Shown piece by piece: positions 36,759-50,037 of a stretch of DNA of 64,000 bases. This DNA comes from Tetragonia tetragonoides. Lineage: Eukaryota > Streptophyta > Magnoliopsida > Caryophyllales > Aizoaceae. The stretch is taken from assembly GCA_038025085.1 (NCBI GenBank), contig CM076144.1, positions 39,028,501 through 39,092,500 on the forward strand, written 5' to 3'. Below the pieces are notes generated by a model. It had not been told where the DNA came from, did no database searches, and was given only the letters and a program-made list of their open reading frames with translations. The first letter of the stretch is position 1, and each line of letters begins with the position of its first letter. A program made the position numbers and the translations under genes.

Positions 36759-38156
36759 TATAATACCCTGTATTATTATTCATTTTAGAATAATAATTAC
36801 TTAAAAAGAAAATACAATTTTGAATTTAAAATATTAATTAGGCTCATGAATTAAAGTGTCTAATTAATGTATGGGTTTGTTTTTTATCTAATTAAATTAA
36901 TTGGGCCAAAACTAATTAAGCAATTTGGGCTTATTATTTTCGTTATGGCCGAAAAAAATTAGGCCTAATTGAGGCCATTAATTTCGGCTCTTGGCCGAAA
37001 TTATGGGGCTAAAAATCAGCTTTTATTTTTGTAAAATTTTTTCCTAAAAAGAATAGATTTTGGGAGGGTTCACTGGTTGTTAGTTTAGGAAGTTAGAGGA
37101 GATAAGGAAGGAGTAGAATCAGGGATTTGATTTTCTAATTTGACTCAACTTCCTCACTCATCAACTTAACCTAGACAAAACAAAAAAAAAAAGTCACTCA
37201 CTCTCTCTCTCTCAAACTCACGTTCGACCGACTAGCACAAGGGGAAGAAAGAAATTCCACTCTTTCACAATTCATCATCTTGTCCAAATTTGATCCTTTT
37301 TTATTCCAAGTAAATGTTTTTATTGCTTTTTGATTACCAAAAGTGTATTCTTGATTCAAATTCATTGTTTTTATGAACCCTAGTTGTTTATAAGCAAACC
37401 CTAATTTTATATTTTGACCTAGGGTTGCTAGTTTCTACTATTTTGCATGTTACAATCATGATTAGGGTTGGGTTTGATGTTTTTATTGAATTTGAATCAA
37501 ATGTTGAATTTAAAGGTTGAATCTTGTGATTTATTAAATCTGAAAATGTATTAATTATTCGGGTTAAATTTAGATTTGAAATATGTTAAATTGTTTAACA
37601 AAAAAAGAAGAAAAGGAAAAGACCGTGCGACGCATGGCAGGGCCGTGCTATGCGCACCGCAGCACCCTGCCGTGGTGCTGCAGGCGGCTGTCCTGCGCCA
37701 CTAGCCACCGCTGGCGGTGGTCAGCGGTGGTGATGGTGGTGTTGGATGGTATTTTGTCGGTTGACTTGTTGTTTTGACTTGTTGATTTCAATTAGGGTTT
37801 ATGAAAAGTTTCCCTATTTGGATTTTTAAAAGGTTGGTTTGAAAAGTCTTTGGGCATGCATGAGTAATTAGATTCCAGCAACTCAATAATTTAAGTTTAG
37901 GGTGCTAAACCATCTTTAAAGTTAATTAAGAGGTTCAGAGGTCAAAGTATTGACTATTTGTTTATTGTGGATTTGTTAGGGCCCGTTGACCGCACGTAAA
38001 CGTAAGGAGCTTACGTTAAATTGTCGTGACTTGCCTTCTTGCTAAAGGTAATTCATTGTCGTAATTCTCGTCTAGACGAGTTATATGGATTCGTTGTGAA
38101 TATTTTGATAAAGGGATAATTGTTATTTATTTCCTTATGGTAATTCATATAGAATT
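36759..38156 (+). repeat. Gypsy 3' LTR, left piece
   Basis: Matches the 5' LTR from its first bases, with the terminal TG changed to TA. It carries extra sequence absent from the 5' LTR and stops at the LINE target duplication AATTCATATAGAATT (38142-38156). Confidence 0.88.
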
Positions 38157-38277
38157 TTTTTTTTTTTTTTTGGTAAGTAATAAGAACTTGTATTAACAAT
38201 AAACCAACATTACATATTTTTCAAAGAGGGGCATACCCCCCTTAATACATCATCCAGTCACCATTTTAGACATGGAT

Positions 38278-41200
38278 TCAAGCATTTCTCTGAAATGAAC
38301 TATGAAACCACTCTCTGTCATATTGTTTTGTTTTCTTAGGCATAATACATGAGATGCGTGTCTGCATAGCAAACTTCAATTGCCTAAATAACTGTCGTGG
38401 GTGAGTCACCTGTTTATCCCAAACCGCTCCATTTCGTGCTTGCCAAATCAAGTACACAAGAGCATAGAGTCCTGCCAGCATACAATTTCTCTTAAGGGTA
38501 GAACTATGCTATCTCCTGCCAATCCATCTACCAAGCTGCTGCAGATCATTCGTGCCAACCTTCAAACCTAGCCAACTGTTCAATTTATCAAGACAGTCTA
38601 AACTGTATGCACATTTAAAGAATAGATGGGGAGTATCCTCTGCTTCCAATTCACATAGGGGGCATAGATCATCAGCGCTAATCCCTATTTTCAGCAATCT
38701 CACCTTGGTTTGCAGCCTATCATGCATGGCCAACCAACCAATAAAACAATGCTTAGGCAAGTTGAGTCGATTCCAGACCCAAGGAGCCCATTTTACCTTT
38801 TCTGCAACAGGAGATAACCACCTATAACCACTGGTAATGGAGTAAACCCCCTTTGGCGAGGCATTCATTTATCATGAGTGTAACTTGCTTGCAACAAATC
38901 CTTGCAGCCACACACCGTTTTCCAAGACCAACTTGCTGATGGCGGAGGTTTATACTCCCACCAATCCTTGTCACTTAAATACACATGATGTATCCACTTC
39001 ACCCAAAGTGTATCCTCTTTCCCTGCAATGTACCAGACATATTTTCCAATTGCTGCAACATTCCACAAAACACAATTTTTTATTCCCAACCCACCAGCAT
39101 TTTTAGGCTTGCAAATAAAGTCCCAGACAATAGGAGGGGCTCTCACATAATCCGCAAGCCCATCCCAGAGATAATTTCTACATATATCAGCCAATTTCTT
39201 CAATATACTCTTAGGCAAAATAAAGATGGAAGCCCTGTATACATGCATGCTCATTAAGACGGAGTTCACGAGCAAAGCACGCCCAGCATAAGACAAATGC
39301 TTTGAACCCCATATTCTAATCTTGTTGATCATTTTATCAATGAGAATATCACAATCAGCAGCACACAATTCTTTGAAAGTAATCGGAACACCAAGATATC
39401 TGAAAGGAAGTGTCCCTATAGTGAAACCAGACATCTGTCTAACTGTTGCAACCACTTCAGGAGCAATATTGCAGCAATAAATAGCAGATTTGCTATTATT
39501 AGCTATTAACCCAAATGAGTGAGAAAAAGTGGCAAAACCTCTCAGTAACAGAATCATAGATTTAGGATCAGCATGACAGAACATTAGAAGATCATCAGCA
39601 AAACATAGATGTGTCAGACTCAAAGTTGCACATTTAGGGTGAAACCTGCACCCATCCATTTTGCACACCACCCCCAAAATTCTTGACAGATACTCCATAC
39701 AAATGACAAACAGAAGGGGAGAGAGGGGATCTCCTTGTCTTAACCCTCTTTGGCCAGGGATAAAACCATGAACATAACCATTTATCACAACCGATTAATA
39801 GGGAGACCTCACACAAGACATGATCCAATGCACAAATTTAGGAGGAAAATTCAGAGCATTCAACAAACTCTCAAGAAAGACCCATTCAACAGAGTCATAA
39901 GCTTTCTTGAGATCAATCTTCATCATATATCTAGGAGAGGTAGTCTGTCTATTATACTGATTCACTAAATTCTGACAGATCATAATGTTTTGTACTATTG
40001 TTCTATTAGACACAAAAGCGCTTTGAGCATTATTGATTATAGAGGGAAGAACATCTTTCAGATGTGTGCACAAAAGCTTGGAAATACACTTATAGATGGT
40101 GGAACAGTAAGCTATAGGTCTATAATCAGACACATACTCAGAGGAAGAAGTTTTAGGCACCAGAGAAAGTAAAGTAGTATTAATTTGCTTCAAAAGCTTA
40201 CCGTTCTCAAAGAAGTCCAACACGGCTAAGCAAAATTCATCCCCAACAATATCCCAAGCATCCTTGAAGAATTGAAAACCAAATCCATTTGGACCAGGAG
40301 CTTTATCTCTACGTATGGACCATAGTGCACTCTTAACCTCCTCTATTGTAAAGAGCTGGCATAGAGACGCGGCCTGCGCATCTGAAATAAGGGGACCAGA
40401 TTGAACAATATTCTCCTTAACAGGCAATAGATCACTACTTGCAGCACCCAACAACTGCTTGTAGAAGTTAACAAAATAGTCCACCAACTGCCAGACAGAG
40501 CTTTTACCGAATAAACTTTATTCTGGCATCTTCTGATTCTGAGACTACTATGAAAAAAGTTGTATTTGCATCTCCTTCACATAGCCAGTGAACCTTGGCT
40601 TTCTGTTTCATCAAGTTATTTTTTGCAGCATTTAACATTCTAAAATTCTCAGTAGCAATACATTCATCGTTAGCCAACACAGAGTCATCAAGATTAGCTT
40701 TCAGTGCAGCTTGAATGTGTAACAGATTATCATAGGCAACTACAGGATCTTTATGAATATCACCCATACCATACTTATTCATCTCCTTGAATACTGCCTT
40801 AAGAGATTTCATTTTGGTGACCAATCTATACATGGGTACGCCATGCACAGACTTATTCCACCCATTATGAACATTCTCCTCAAAAGAAGGCCACTTACTC
40901 CACATATTAAAATATTTGAAGGGATTCCTTCCAATCTGCATAGCATTATTCAGAGTGATGACAACAGGGCAATGATCAAAGTCACCTTCAGGACAAAATT
41001 TAACTTCAGATGCAGCAAACATATCACACCATTCCTCATTCACTACCACTTTGTCAATCCTACTGAAAACTCTTCTATCCCCAGGCTGTTTATTAGTCCA
41101 AGTAAAGAAAGAGCCAGAACAAGTAAGATCAAATAAGTGTCAGGCTTGAAGACAGTTTCTAAAAGGGGTAACTTCAGCCAGTGTAATACCAAAAGTCCAA

Positions 41201-41471
41201 AACCTTTTCTCTCATCCAAGTTAAGAACATTATTGAAGTCTCCACAAACAATCCATGGCCCATGAGTGTGAAGATTCAGATTACATAAACCCTCCCAAAG
41301 AGATACTCTTTCAGATGCATCATTCAAACCATATACAAAGGTGCAGGCAAACTGATTTTGTGTACCACCATGAGTAACAAAGATCTGAAATGAGTGTAAA
41401 AAAGATCTAACAGTAGCTTGCTTACTAGGATGGTTAAGGCCTCTAACATTCCAACTACATATTCTATCCAT
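38278..41471 (-). pseudogene. LINE ORF2: endonuclease and reverse transcriptase, disrupted
   Basis: The minus-strand start MDRICSWNVRGLNHPSKQ is the apurinic-type endonuclease N-terminus, with WIVCGDFNNVL further on. A frameshift near 41190-41050 breaks the endonuclease. Reverse transcriptase (about 40360-39000) has DKAPGPNGFGFQFFKDAW, GLRQGDPLSPLLFV and the catalytic FADD (LCFADDLLMF). A zinc-binding zf-RVT region (38860-38510, CPLCELEAEDTPHLFFKC) follows. Stops occur near 40503, 39796, 38866 and 38508. In an active element this enzyme nicks the target and copies the RNA there. Confidence 0.92.
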
Positions 41472-41941
41472 TTTGAGAGGGGGGAGCCCCCGCTACAGAA
41501 TGCCCATTAGGATCATCAGTTGTTGTCTTATCATGCAAGGAAGACTCCATTTCATCAGCGTTCACCGAGCCAGGAATAAAATTAGGCAGAGTTTCAACAT
41601 CAATCACATCCTCCCTAGCTTGACTAGATGAAGCTAGCGCACTAAAAAAGTTGGAAGAGGTTTCCTTACTTGCCACATTAGTCACTATCTCCTTACCTTT
41701 GTGACGTGCTGTTTTGTTAGGCTGCTGAAATCCTTCTGAATCAACATTAGTTGATGGCTACATAGTCACCTGCTTGGTTTTAGGCACCCACATCTATTTT
41801 GTTTGCCTAGTGCCCTGCTGCTTCTTACACATTCTAACATCATGTCCATAGCCCGAACATTTTGTGCTTAGTAATGGCTTCCACCCATAAGTGACAGGTT
41901 GTGTGATTAACTTGCCCCATTCATCCTCAAAACAAACAAAC

Positions 41942-42011
41942 TCATCAGGGAATATTTGATCCACTGCCCCATTCAAACTCATCAGGGAATATTTGATCCA
42001 CTGCCCCATTC
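41942..42011. repeat. 35-bp tandem duplication in LINE ORF1
   Basis: CATCAGGGAATATTTGATCC and the following bases are repeated exactly once. It shifts the reading frame of ORF1. Confidence 0.9.
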
Positions 42012-42559
42012 AATAGTTGTTGCATCTGCTTTGATTGGTTTGCCAACCAAAGCTGCTACTCTAAACAAATTGTCTGGAGCCCAGTACTTAACATCTAACC
42101 CAGGGAGCTTAATCCATATAGGTATAGTCTTGACAGCTTCACTTCGCAAATCATGGTCTGGAACCCATGATTTCATTATCACAGGACGACCATCAAAATA
42201 AACCATACCACCATCCAGAGCTCTACTCTTACTGTCAAAAGAATCAAATCACACCATAAAAACTCCTTTAGGTAGCACAGAAATTTTATCAATTCCATAC
42301 TTACCCCACACCCGATGAAAAAACCCTTCCATTACACCTATTGGGGGGTTAGCACCCAAAACATAACACACAATTGCATTTTTCCAATAATTCGCTTCAA
42401 ATTGAATATCAAAAAGTGTGAATTTCATATTAGTTTTACCTTGATGCCCAGGACAGGGCTGATTATGACCATTACCATCAGGAGTATTAAGGAAAAGCGC
42501 CCGCCAGGCAGAATTGGGCGTAACCCTAGGCCCAGTGTGACCCGTTCGTGATGGCTCAA

Positions 42560-44685
42560 TGTAATACCCCGACTACGGTATTTTCAGAAAATGATTTATT
42601 ATTATCCAAAGTAAAAATAATTATTTGATTTGTATATTTAGTTGTATATGTTTATGTGTGTATTTATTCTTGGCTTTTAGTGGGAAAAAAAAAAAGAAGA
42701 AAAATAGAGTTCTACTAGAATCTTACCACCGCCTTTCCCTTACTACTAAAGCCTCATCTTATTTTCACATCAGTTATTTGTATATTCAGTTATTTTCTTT
42801 CTCACTCCCAAACCCACCACCGTTCACCATCACCACGACACCATGATTCTTCATCACGCATCACCACCACCATCGTCATCTCCCTCGATCTTTTGCTCTT
42901 ACCCATGAAACTCTTTGGTTATTGCTGGAACTTTACTGGACATGGTTGAAGTTCGCTGCTCCTCTCTCTTCTCTGTTTTGGGCATGTTTCTCTCTCCTCT
43001 ACTTCGCACGCCTTTGTCTTTCTCGTCTCTATCTTGTCGTGTGCTGTTGCTGCTAGTCCGCCGTTCGCTGACCCCGTGATGGTGGTTCTCGGCCACCAGG
43101 CCCAACCGCCCATGAAGTACCGGCGACCCTTTTTCTTCCTCTCAGCACTGGTTTGTTTTCCAACAAACCCTAAACCTTGATTTTGAGACTTTCAATTCTG
43201 TTTGGGGTTTTTGATTTATGAATTCTGATTACTTCTTGTTATACATGTTCTTATTGAAGGGATATTGATAATTGATGCTTAATTGAATTGGGTCTTCAGT
43301 TTAAGGTAACCTTTTCTATTGGTTTGGAGATGGATGTTAATTTCCATTTTTATGTGTGAATTGGTTGAATATTAAATGAAGTTCTATGTGCTGTATTCTG
43401 AAAATTGTATTCATGTTTATGTTGTGTATATGGCTAAATTCTGAATCTTAGTGTTGCTTAGCTGCTAATTGATTATATGCATGTTGTTATGTAATCTATA
43501 TTTTGCTGTGAACATTTCGATGCTTTTTACTAGTCATGGTTGGATATAGATTATGGTAGTCTTGCAGATGAATAACAGTCAGAGTATAGGATAAGGAAGT
43601 TATGGAACTTGGGTGTGTCAATAGATTTTAAGTGAGATTGAGACTAAACCGAGAACACTATGATTGTTTGGGAACACGTGCCATATTGTGTACTTTATCG
43701 ATATAGACCCACAATGGGTATTCGGATTGAAATAAGATTAAGAACATATGAAAATGATTTAAGATAAAGATTTGATCTTGGTTTGAGGCTCAGACGTTGT
43801 TAGTTCTTTGGTTCTTGGCACGTGGGCGAGTAGCCTAAGATATTGAGTCTTAGGTGACGAGCAGTATTTTTATGAAAATGTGATCTAGATATGAGAATGA
43901 GTCCGAGAGTGGACTGATATGAGTTATGAGGGCCAAGATGGCCGAGTTTATAAGATTAAGTGATGAGAATGATCTTGATTTTGCGGTTTATGCCGCCATG
44001 TTCACTTCCCACATTGCCTAGGCCAAGAGCTAGTGACCGAGAGATATTGGCACATATTTTGGGAATTGAGTTATAGATAGTATTGAGACTATTTTTTGGA
44101 TTTATATGACTTCAAGGTCATAGTCGACCTGAGTTGACCTTTTATTTATTATTCGATAGAATGTTTGGTTACTCAGCTTTGTTGATTGGTTGCTTTCTGT
44201 GTTGCGTGTGTGTGCGTCCATTTTTTTTCAATGGTGGGCCTATGATGAACCTATGCGATATTCGATTGCATGGGGGAGTAGATTGGAGTATGTTTTACAG
44301 GTTGTTTGATTGTGAAGATCTAGATGGACCATTTGGTTCGAGCTGACCAGAAGAAAGATTAGTATTCTCCATTGTGATTATACATTCTAGTTGTTCATTC
44401 AGTTGTAATTGTAAAGCATTAAAAGTTTGTTGGTTTGTTTTAGGGTTGTAATGTTTGACTTGCACTCATTCAATGAGTGAGTGTGGCAGTGATACTCCGG
44501 ATTTAATAGAAGTCTTCCGCTGTCAGTTTGGATTTTGTGTTGGTTTGGTTGTATTTTCTGTTTAAGCAGGTTTTTGTAAAGTCGATAACTTGGGATGCCT
44601 ATTTACAAAGGAAACTCTGCCAAAATTTCGGCTCGAGTTTATTCATTTTTGTTTATTTATTATTTAGAAAATCCGGAGTGTTACA
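42560..44685 (+). repeat. Solo Gypsy LTR (2,126 bp) nested in the LINE
   Basis: Begins TGTAATACCCCGACTACGG and ends CCGGAGTGTTACA, with CTCAA on both sides (42555-42559, 44686-44690). No internal domain is present, so the element was removed by LTR-LTR recombination. It is related to, but clearly different from, the 28226 LTR family. They share GGGCCTATGATGAACCTAT and GGGGGAGTAGATTG near their 3' ends. Confidence 0.93.
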
Positions 44686-45109
44686 CTCAATCTCCTCAAG
44701 GACTGGTTCATCATCACGATTCACACGACAGGGTTCGGAATTACCACCCGAATCTTGATTTTGCAACTGATGTAACATTTCCAGAGGTGAAAGATCCTCT
44801 ACAGTGATCCGATTGGCCACCGCAGGACGCGAATCTGCCGAAAACACCAGCGCCTCCACACCCACTAGCTCCAAAATAGGTTTCGAGATTTTGGCATTGC
44901 TAGTTCTCGGCCCGCCGCCAGAGCCACCATTGTTGTGCCCATCTGAGGTAGCTTGAGAAACTACCTTATCCTTCTTATTTTTCTTACGATTACACCGTTG
45001 TTTAGCCTTGCGAGCTTGAGAACGAGGCCTCTTCGCCATAGCCCTCAATCGCCGAGAGAGACTCGTTTTTTTGTTGTTTTTTTTTTTCTTTTGCAATTCG
45101 TATAGAATT

Positions 45110-46563
45110 ATATGATAGTGAATGCAAGTTGATCAATGTTGAAAATTTACTTTGTGTAGCAATGTCTACTTGTTGGGATTCATGTTATATGAGAATACAT
45201 GTTAATCTTTGTAATTGCGTGGAGTAATTATTTGTGATGTTGAACTAAAGATATATTAATATTTGTTCAATTTGGATATATAGCCTATCGCTATTTGGAT
45301 CATGTTTGTAAGCATGTTGTTTCAATAAGTTAATGACATTTGACTATTGAATTGGTAAACAATATTGGAAGCCTGGAAAAGGTATATTGTTAGGTGGTTG
45401 TGAATAGGGTATTAATGCCCATTCACGTGAAATTATTGCCATCGGAATTGTGGACTCTAATTGTTCATCTTTGCAACTGTGGAGTAGTTACTTGAGAAAT
45501 GCCAAGAAATGTGTATTACTTGTTATGTGATCACTTTATGAAAATGAATTGAGAGTTAAGATTTCTTTGATAATTGATCCACCAAAGGATGCGAATGGGA
45601 GTTTGTCACTTGTTACGTTGAGTGGTACTATAACTGCGGGTATGGCCCCAACATATTAAAATCTTGTATCCATACTGAGTAATTGGATGAGTGGTTCTTT
45701 GGAACAGTTCTTCCTGTAGACCTAAGGGTTGAAGGAGGGTATGCATACTTAGGAACATAGGAAGTACTTCTGGGAGTCATCTATACTCCGGGACGGTTGA
45801 TCCCTCTTTTTGCCAATGTGCACGGGACTAAGATCCTATTGAATCGACCGTGGCTGGTTTGACTATTCTTGCGATTCTCTTCTCACTAATGAACTTGGCT
45901 AATGGATAATAATAAATATTAGATTTATTATTTGGTATTGATGCGTGTCTTTAAATTAAAGCATGTTGTCTTTTATTTCTTAAAGCATGATTATTTATTT
46001 TATTAAGCATGTTGTCTTGACTTGGAGACATAAATGGGCTTTGTGGTTATGAATTACTCAGCGTAACTGATTGGTTGTTTTTCTTTCTACTTGTATTTGT
46101 TGTCCATTTCTCTTCTTTGATGGGCCTATATGATGAACCTATATGGAATTCGTCTATATGGGGGAGTAGATTGGCAGGATTATAGCTTGTTGATTAGAGC
46201 TAGTGAGGAAGGCGACTAAAGAAGATTGTATATCTTCTAAGAACAATTTACTCTTTTGTTTAGAGTTTGGGGTTTTGTTTTATTAAGACTTGTATTGTAA
46301 TGAGATTAATTCTCTTGTATGATAATTAATAATTTACTATTCCTTTATTCATTTTGATTATTTGTTTAAGTCTAGTTTTGGAAAGATAGTCATTATTTAA
46401 TTATCTAGTATGTGTGTTGGGATATAAATATTTTGTTTCTTTCTAGCTTTGTATTTTATTTGAACATTAAATACGGCGATAACGCTTTGAATTTCTAGGG
46501 TTTTTCCACTGCAACTCGTAATTTTAAATAGTTTTAAATTAGACGGAAAGTTGGAGTGTTACA
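45110..46563 (+). repeat. Gypsy 3' LTR, right piece
   Basis: Continues the LTR after the LINE and aligns with 29200-30358 from about 45400 on. Ends GGAGTGTTACA. Confidence 0.88.
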
Positions 46564-47935
46564 TATTGATCATAATTATTGCAAAAATGAGTTGAGTGAT
46601 GAATTCTTGCTGTATATAATTGGTAGCAAAGCGACAGAAGCATACCATTGGGTATGGGCCAAAATTCGTATATCTTCATGAAAAGTTTAAGCTAAGATAC
46701 ATTATAAATTAAGTCGCATGAGCCCCTCTTTGGCACCAAAATTAAATAACTAAAGTCGGATGACGTAGACACCAATGATGCAGAGTGACAGATGAGATCT
46801 CAAAAATCTGAATAGTGCAAGTCTAGGCCACACATGTTCCATCAATCCTTCCACTACCGGAGGCAAATAGAGCAGGAGATTGAATGATCAAGTTTGGCAG
46901 TTTTAATCATGACAATTTTACGTGGGATAATTATCCGACTATTAAATTTAAAAATATCCTTTTTTCTGATACAATGGGAGTAACCCTCAAGAGGAGGGCC
47001 TTCTAATCGCCTACCTCCTTACTTTTATTAAAAAAAAAAAAAATGTTCTTTCAATCCTTTATTTTCCCATAGTAGAAAATAAATTTTTCCTTATTTTCCC
47101 ATAGTAGAAAATAATTCTTCCCTATGTTCCCACTAGTGTACAATCCTTTATTTGAGATGTCAATGGTGCTTTTATTGTAGGAAATAAAAAGTCCTTATTG
47201 ATGGCATTTTCAACAACTCAACTTATTTGTTTCGAGTTTCATCTCTAAGAGGTTATTATCTTTCATCAATATTTGTTTGATAGCATTATCTAGATTTATC
47301 GAAAACAAAGATAGCTCAACAAGGAAATGTGAACTCTTAGCGATATGAGTCCGAATCTTCTCCGGTATAAAATACCGTATAATGCTGCGGTATACAGTGC
47401 GATTAATGCCACATCAGCCAATCACATCCTCTCAAGCATGATCAGGGCATAAATTTTTTTTTTACTCTTTGCTTTGTGAAATACTAGAGCATTTACCGTA
47501 GCACATTTACTGCAGGGGATCCCAACTCAAATGATCCATTTCTTTTTTTTCCCCCTTTAATTTCTCTTTTGAAGTACCGTTCTTCATTTCTAGATCTAAC
47601 TTCGTCAACTAATTAACATCCTTCTCATTTAATTTTATATAATCCTTAAGAATCTATTGTCTTTTTCCATGATATGATTCCACATTAAAAATGTTAATAT
47701 CAATTATATCATCCCATCTTGGAGTATTTGTTAGTACTATTTTAATTTCTGACTTCTTTATCTATTTTTCCCCTATGGATGTGATTAAAAAAGGAGTCCT
47801 TTTAGATTTGTTTGGCTCTTTTATTTGTTTGCGGCTGCTAATGGCCAATATGCATTTAGTTGTTTGTCCTCCATTGGCTGCAGTGCATATCATGCATGCC
47901 CCATGTGATCAGACAGAAGGACAACAAACAAACAT

Positions 47936-47991
<56 letters not shown>

Positions 47992-48324
47992 TAGGATGAT
48001 GTGGGGGAGATTGGAATAAGCAAATGGAAGAGCTTAAATTTTAAGATTTTGCGAGACATAGCTGAACCCACAAATCTGCGCGTGTGCCTTTTTCATTGAT
48101 TCTTTATATTAGTTGCACTCCCACTTGAACTTAGAATAATAATTAAAAGGGCCTAATCAAATGAATGAGAAATAGGGGTCGTTTTGTTCTTTTGAAATCT
48201 ATGATCATATTAGTCATTTGAGGCGCAATGATTGCATGTTTTAGTGAAAACTAGTCACACCATGCAAACTACTACTAAATATATGCATAATAGACAAACT
48301 CCTTATATCTAATAACATGTCCGA
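46564..48324. other. Intergenic DNA, no gene recognised
   Basis: AT-rich. Near 47060-47120 a 37-base unit around TATTTTCCCATAGTAGAAAA is tandemly repeated. A GA microsatellite lies at 47939-47988. No convincing coding sequence was found. Confidence 0.6.
47939..47988. repeat. (GA)n microsatellite
   Basis: An uninterrupted GA run of about 25 units. Confidence 0.95.
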
Positions 48325-48984
48325 TCTATCTATACTTAACATTAAAACACGGTTTAGCCTTAGGGCATAACCCTCCCTTGCACCAAAGAAGAAAAAAAAA
48401 AACACAATTCATCCTTGTCATATGGCACTTCTATGAAGTTTCCGCTATCTTTTTATTAGTCGTCACCTTAATTATTTAGCCTAACCATATGACGGTTATA
48501 TATCACCATTGCCATGTGACAATTCTATAAGGCCTTGTCATGTGTCACTATCTTGATGATCAGCTATGTGTCATAATTTCATTGGTAAATTTCATTTTCT
48601 TATTTTCATTTAAAAAAAAAAAAAGAAAAAGACTAATGGGAATTGAAATTTTGATGTCAAGGTTATCCTATTATTATTCATTGTCAATGAAGTTACATTC
48701 ATAATTCTTTGACTTGCGAAATGAATTAGTGTATTTTCCGATGCTTCTTATATATTGTCAAGTTATTATGGTTCGCGTTAAGGGTCTAATAGAAATAACC
48801 TTTTGCTTTGGACAAAGGTAATAATGTTCCGTACATTTGACACTCCCCTTACATAGTTTGAGCAAAAGTCGCTTTGGAAGTCGTGAAGTTCATATAAAGT
48901 TGAATTCATTGACAAAATTTTAAAAAATAAACTAAAAGAGAAAACTTGAAACACGATGCATCACATGGGTCCCATACTAGCTAG
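48325..48984 (+). mobile_element. Candidate small non-autonomous Helitron (about 660 bp)
   Basis: Starts TCTATCTATACTTAACATTA after an A and ends with CACGATGCATCACATGGGTC, then CATACTAGCTAG before a T. The start resembles the Helitron at 16228-18140. The 3' region has the GATGCA/GGGT sequence of that family but a weak hairpin. The exact 3' end (48980 or 48984) is uncertain because CTAG occurs twice. Confidence 0.5.
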
Positions 48985-49360
48985 TACAAAGTTTGCATTA
49001 CAGGTTTGTGGGAAAAGAAAAATCTCCTATATATAAAAACCTTATTTTCATTGCGATAATAAAGTTATAAACCTCAGTTTTGTGATAACTTAAGTTAATC
49101 TTTTTTAATGGAAATTATGATTGAAGAAACCGTTCATCACTTCTATGACAATTGCATTGACAATTATGATAAAATGTGAATTGCTAAATACCGCCCCTTT
49201 TTACTAGCTACCGCCTCCCCCCCTTTCCAATTTTACCCTCACCCACCCCTCTTCCTCACTCACTCTCACTCATCCACTCTCACTCATCCTCTCTTCCTCA
49301 CTCACTCATCCTCACCACCACACCATCACACCGGCAACCACCACCACCACCACCACGACC

Positions 49361-49987
49361 ATGTCAAGTGCTAGCGGCAGCGGCGGCAGAGGTTTCGACG
49401 GCGAGGGAGGCGGCGACCGACGGCGCGGGGGGGTAACTTTTCGAAATTTTTTTTTTTTTTTGTTTGAATTGAATTTTTTTTGCCTTGAATTGAATATTTT
49501 TTGCCTTGAATTGAATCGTGAAGTTATGAATTGAAGTTGTGTTTTTTTTTTTTTTTTGCGTCGATCGTCTGCCGATCTCGACTCACCCTTGGGTGAGTCG
49601 CCTGAGACCGGCGACTCACCCAAGGGTGAGTCGTCTGCCGATCTCGACTCGCCCAAGGGTAGTCGTCGGTCGCAGACGACTCACCCTTGGGTGAGTCGAG
49701 ACAGGCAGACGACCCACCCTTGGGTGAGTCGCCGGTCTGAGGCGACTGACCCAAGGGTGAGTCGAGATCGGCCGACGACTCACCCTTGGGTGAGTCGTCT
49801 GAGACCAGACGACCGACACAAAAAAAAATATTTATTATTATTATTATTATTATTATTTATTATTATTATTATTATTTATTGTTATTATTATTATTATTAT
49901 TATTTATTGTTTATTGTTATTATTATTATTATTATTACTATTATTATTATTATTTATTGTTATTATTATTATTATTATTATTATTTA

Positions 49988-50037
<50 letters not shown>

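Larger units (their letters stand above)
41794..45039 (-). pseudogene. LINE ORF1 (DUF4283 and zinc knuckle), split by a solo LTR
   Basis: The N-terminal piece starts at ATG 45039 with a basic MAKRPRSQARKAKQR stretch and runs to the solo LTR at 44685. The frame resumes after 42554 and continues through the DUF4283-type domain (KSWVPDHDLRSEAVKTIPIW, about 42170-42110) to a degenerate CCHC knuckle, CSGYGHDVRMC, near 41850. Removing the solo LTR and one CTCAA copy leaves the reading frame in phase. There is also a TGA where Trp is expected near 42250 and a 35-base tandem duplication at 41942-42011. ORF1 proteins bind the LINE RNA. Confidence 0.85.
38157..45094 (-). mobile_element. L1-like LINE inserted in the Gypsy 3' LTR
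   Basis: A non-LTR retrotransposon on the minus strand. Its poly-A tail appears as a T run at 38155-38172, and target duplications AATTCATATAGAATT and AATTCGTATAGAATT flank it (38142-38156, 45095-45109). Without the solo LTR nested in ORF1 it is about 4.8 kb. It has ORF1 (RNA-binding) and ORF2 (endonuclease-reverse transcriptase). Few lesions are present, so it is younger than the Gypsy it entered. Confidence 0.93.
28226..46563 (+). mobile_element. Tekay-like Ty3/Gypsy chromovirus with nested LINE and solo LTR
   Basis: It has a 5' LTR (28226-30358), primer-binding site, accessory ORF, gag, pol with a C-terminal chromodomain, a polypurine tract near 36725-36755, and a 3' LTR from 36759 split by a LINE (resuming 45110-46563). 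The order RT-RNase H-integrase-chromodomain defines chromoviruses. Long LTRs and the ANHKVEEATWE chromodomain fit Tekay. The 5-bp flanks TATAA and TATTG do not match well, so the duplication is decayed or one border has shifted. All coding parts carry stops or frameshifts. Confidence 0.9.

Noticed and set aside
28221..46568. 5-bp target duplication for the Gypsy element
   Set aside because: TATAA versus TATTG matches at only three of five positions, so it is not claimed.
47856..48071. Ser/Leu repeat frame on the minus strand
   Set aside because: It is produced by the (GA)n microsatellite.
49577..49803. CRISPR-like array (short palindromic repeats with variable spacers)
   Set aside because: The repeats are imperfectly spaced, lie inside a plant transposon intron and are mirrored at its other end. 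No cas genes are present and the genome is eukaryotic.
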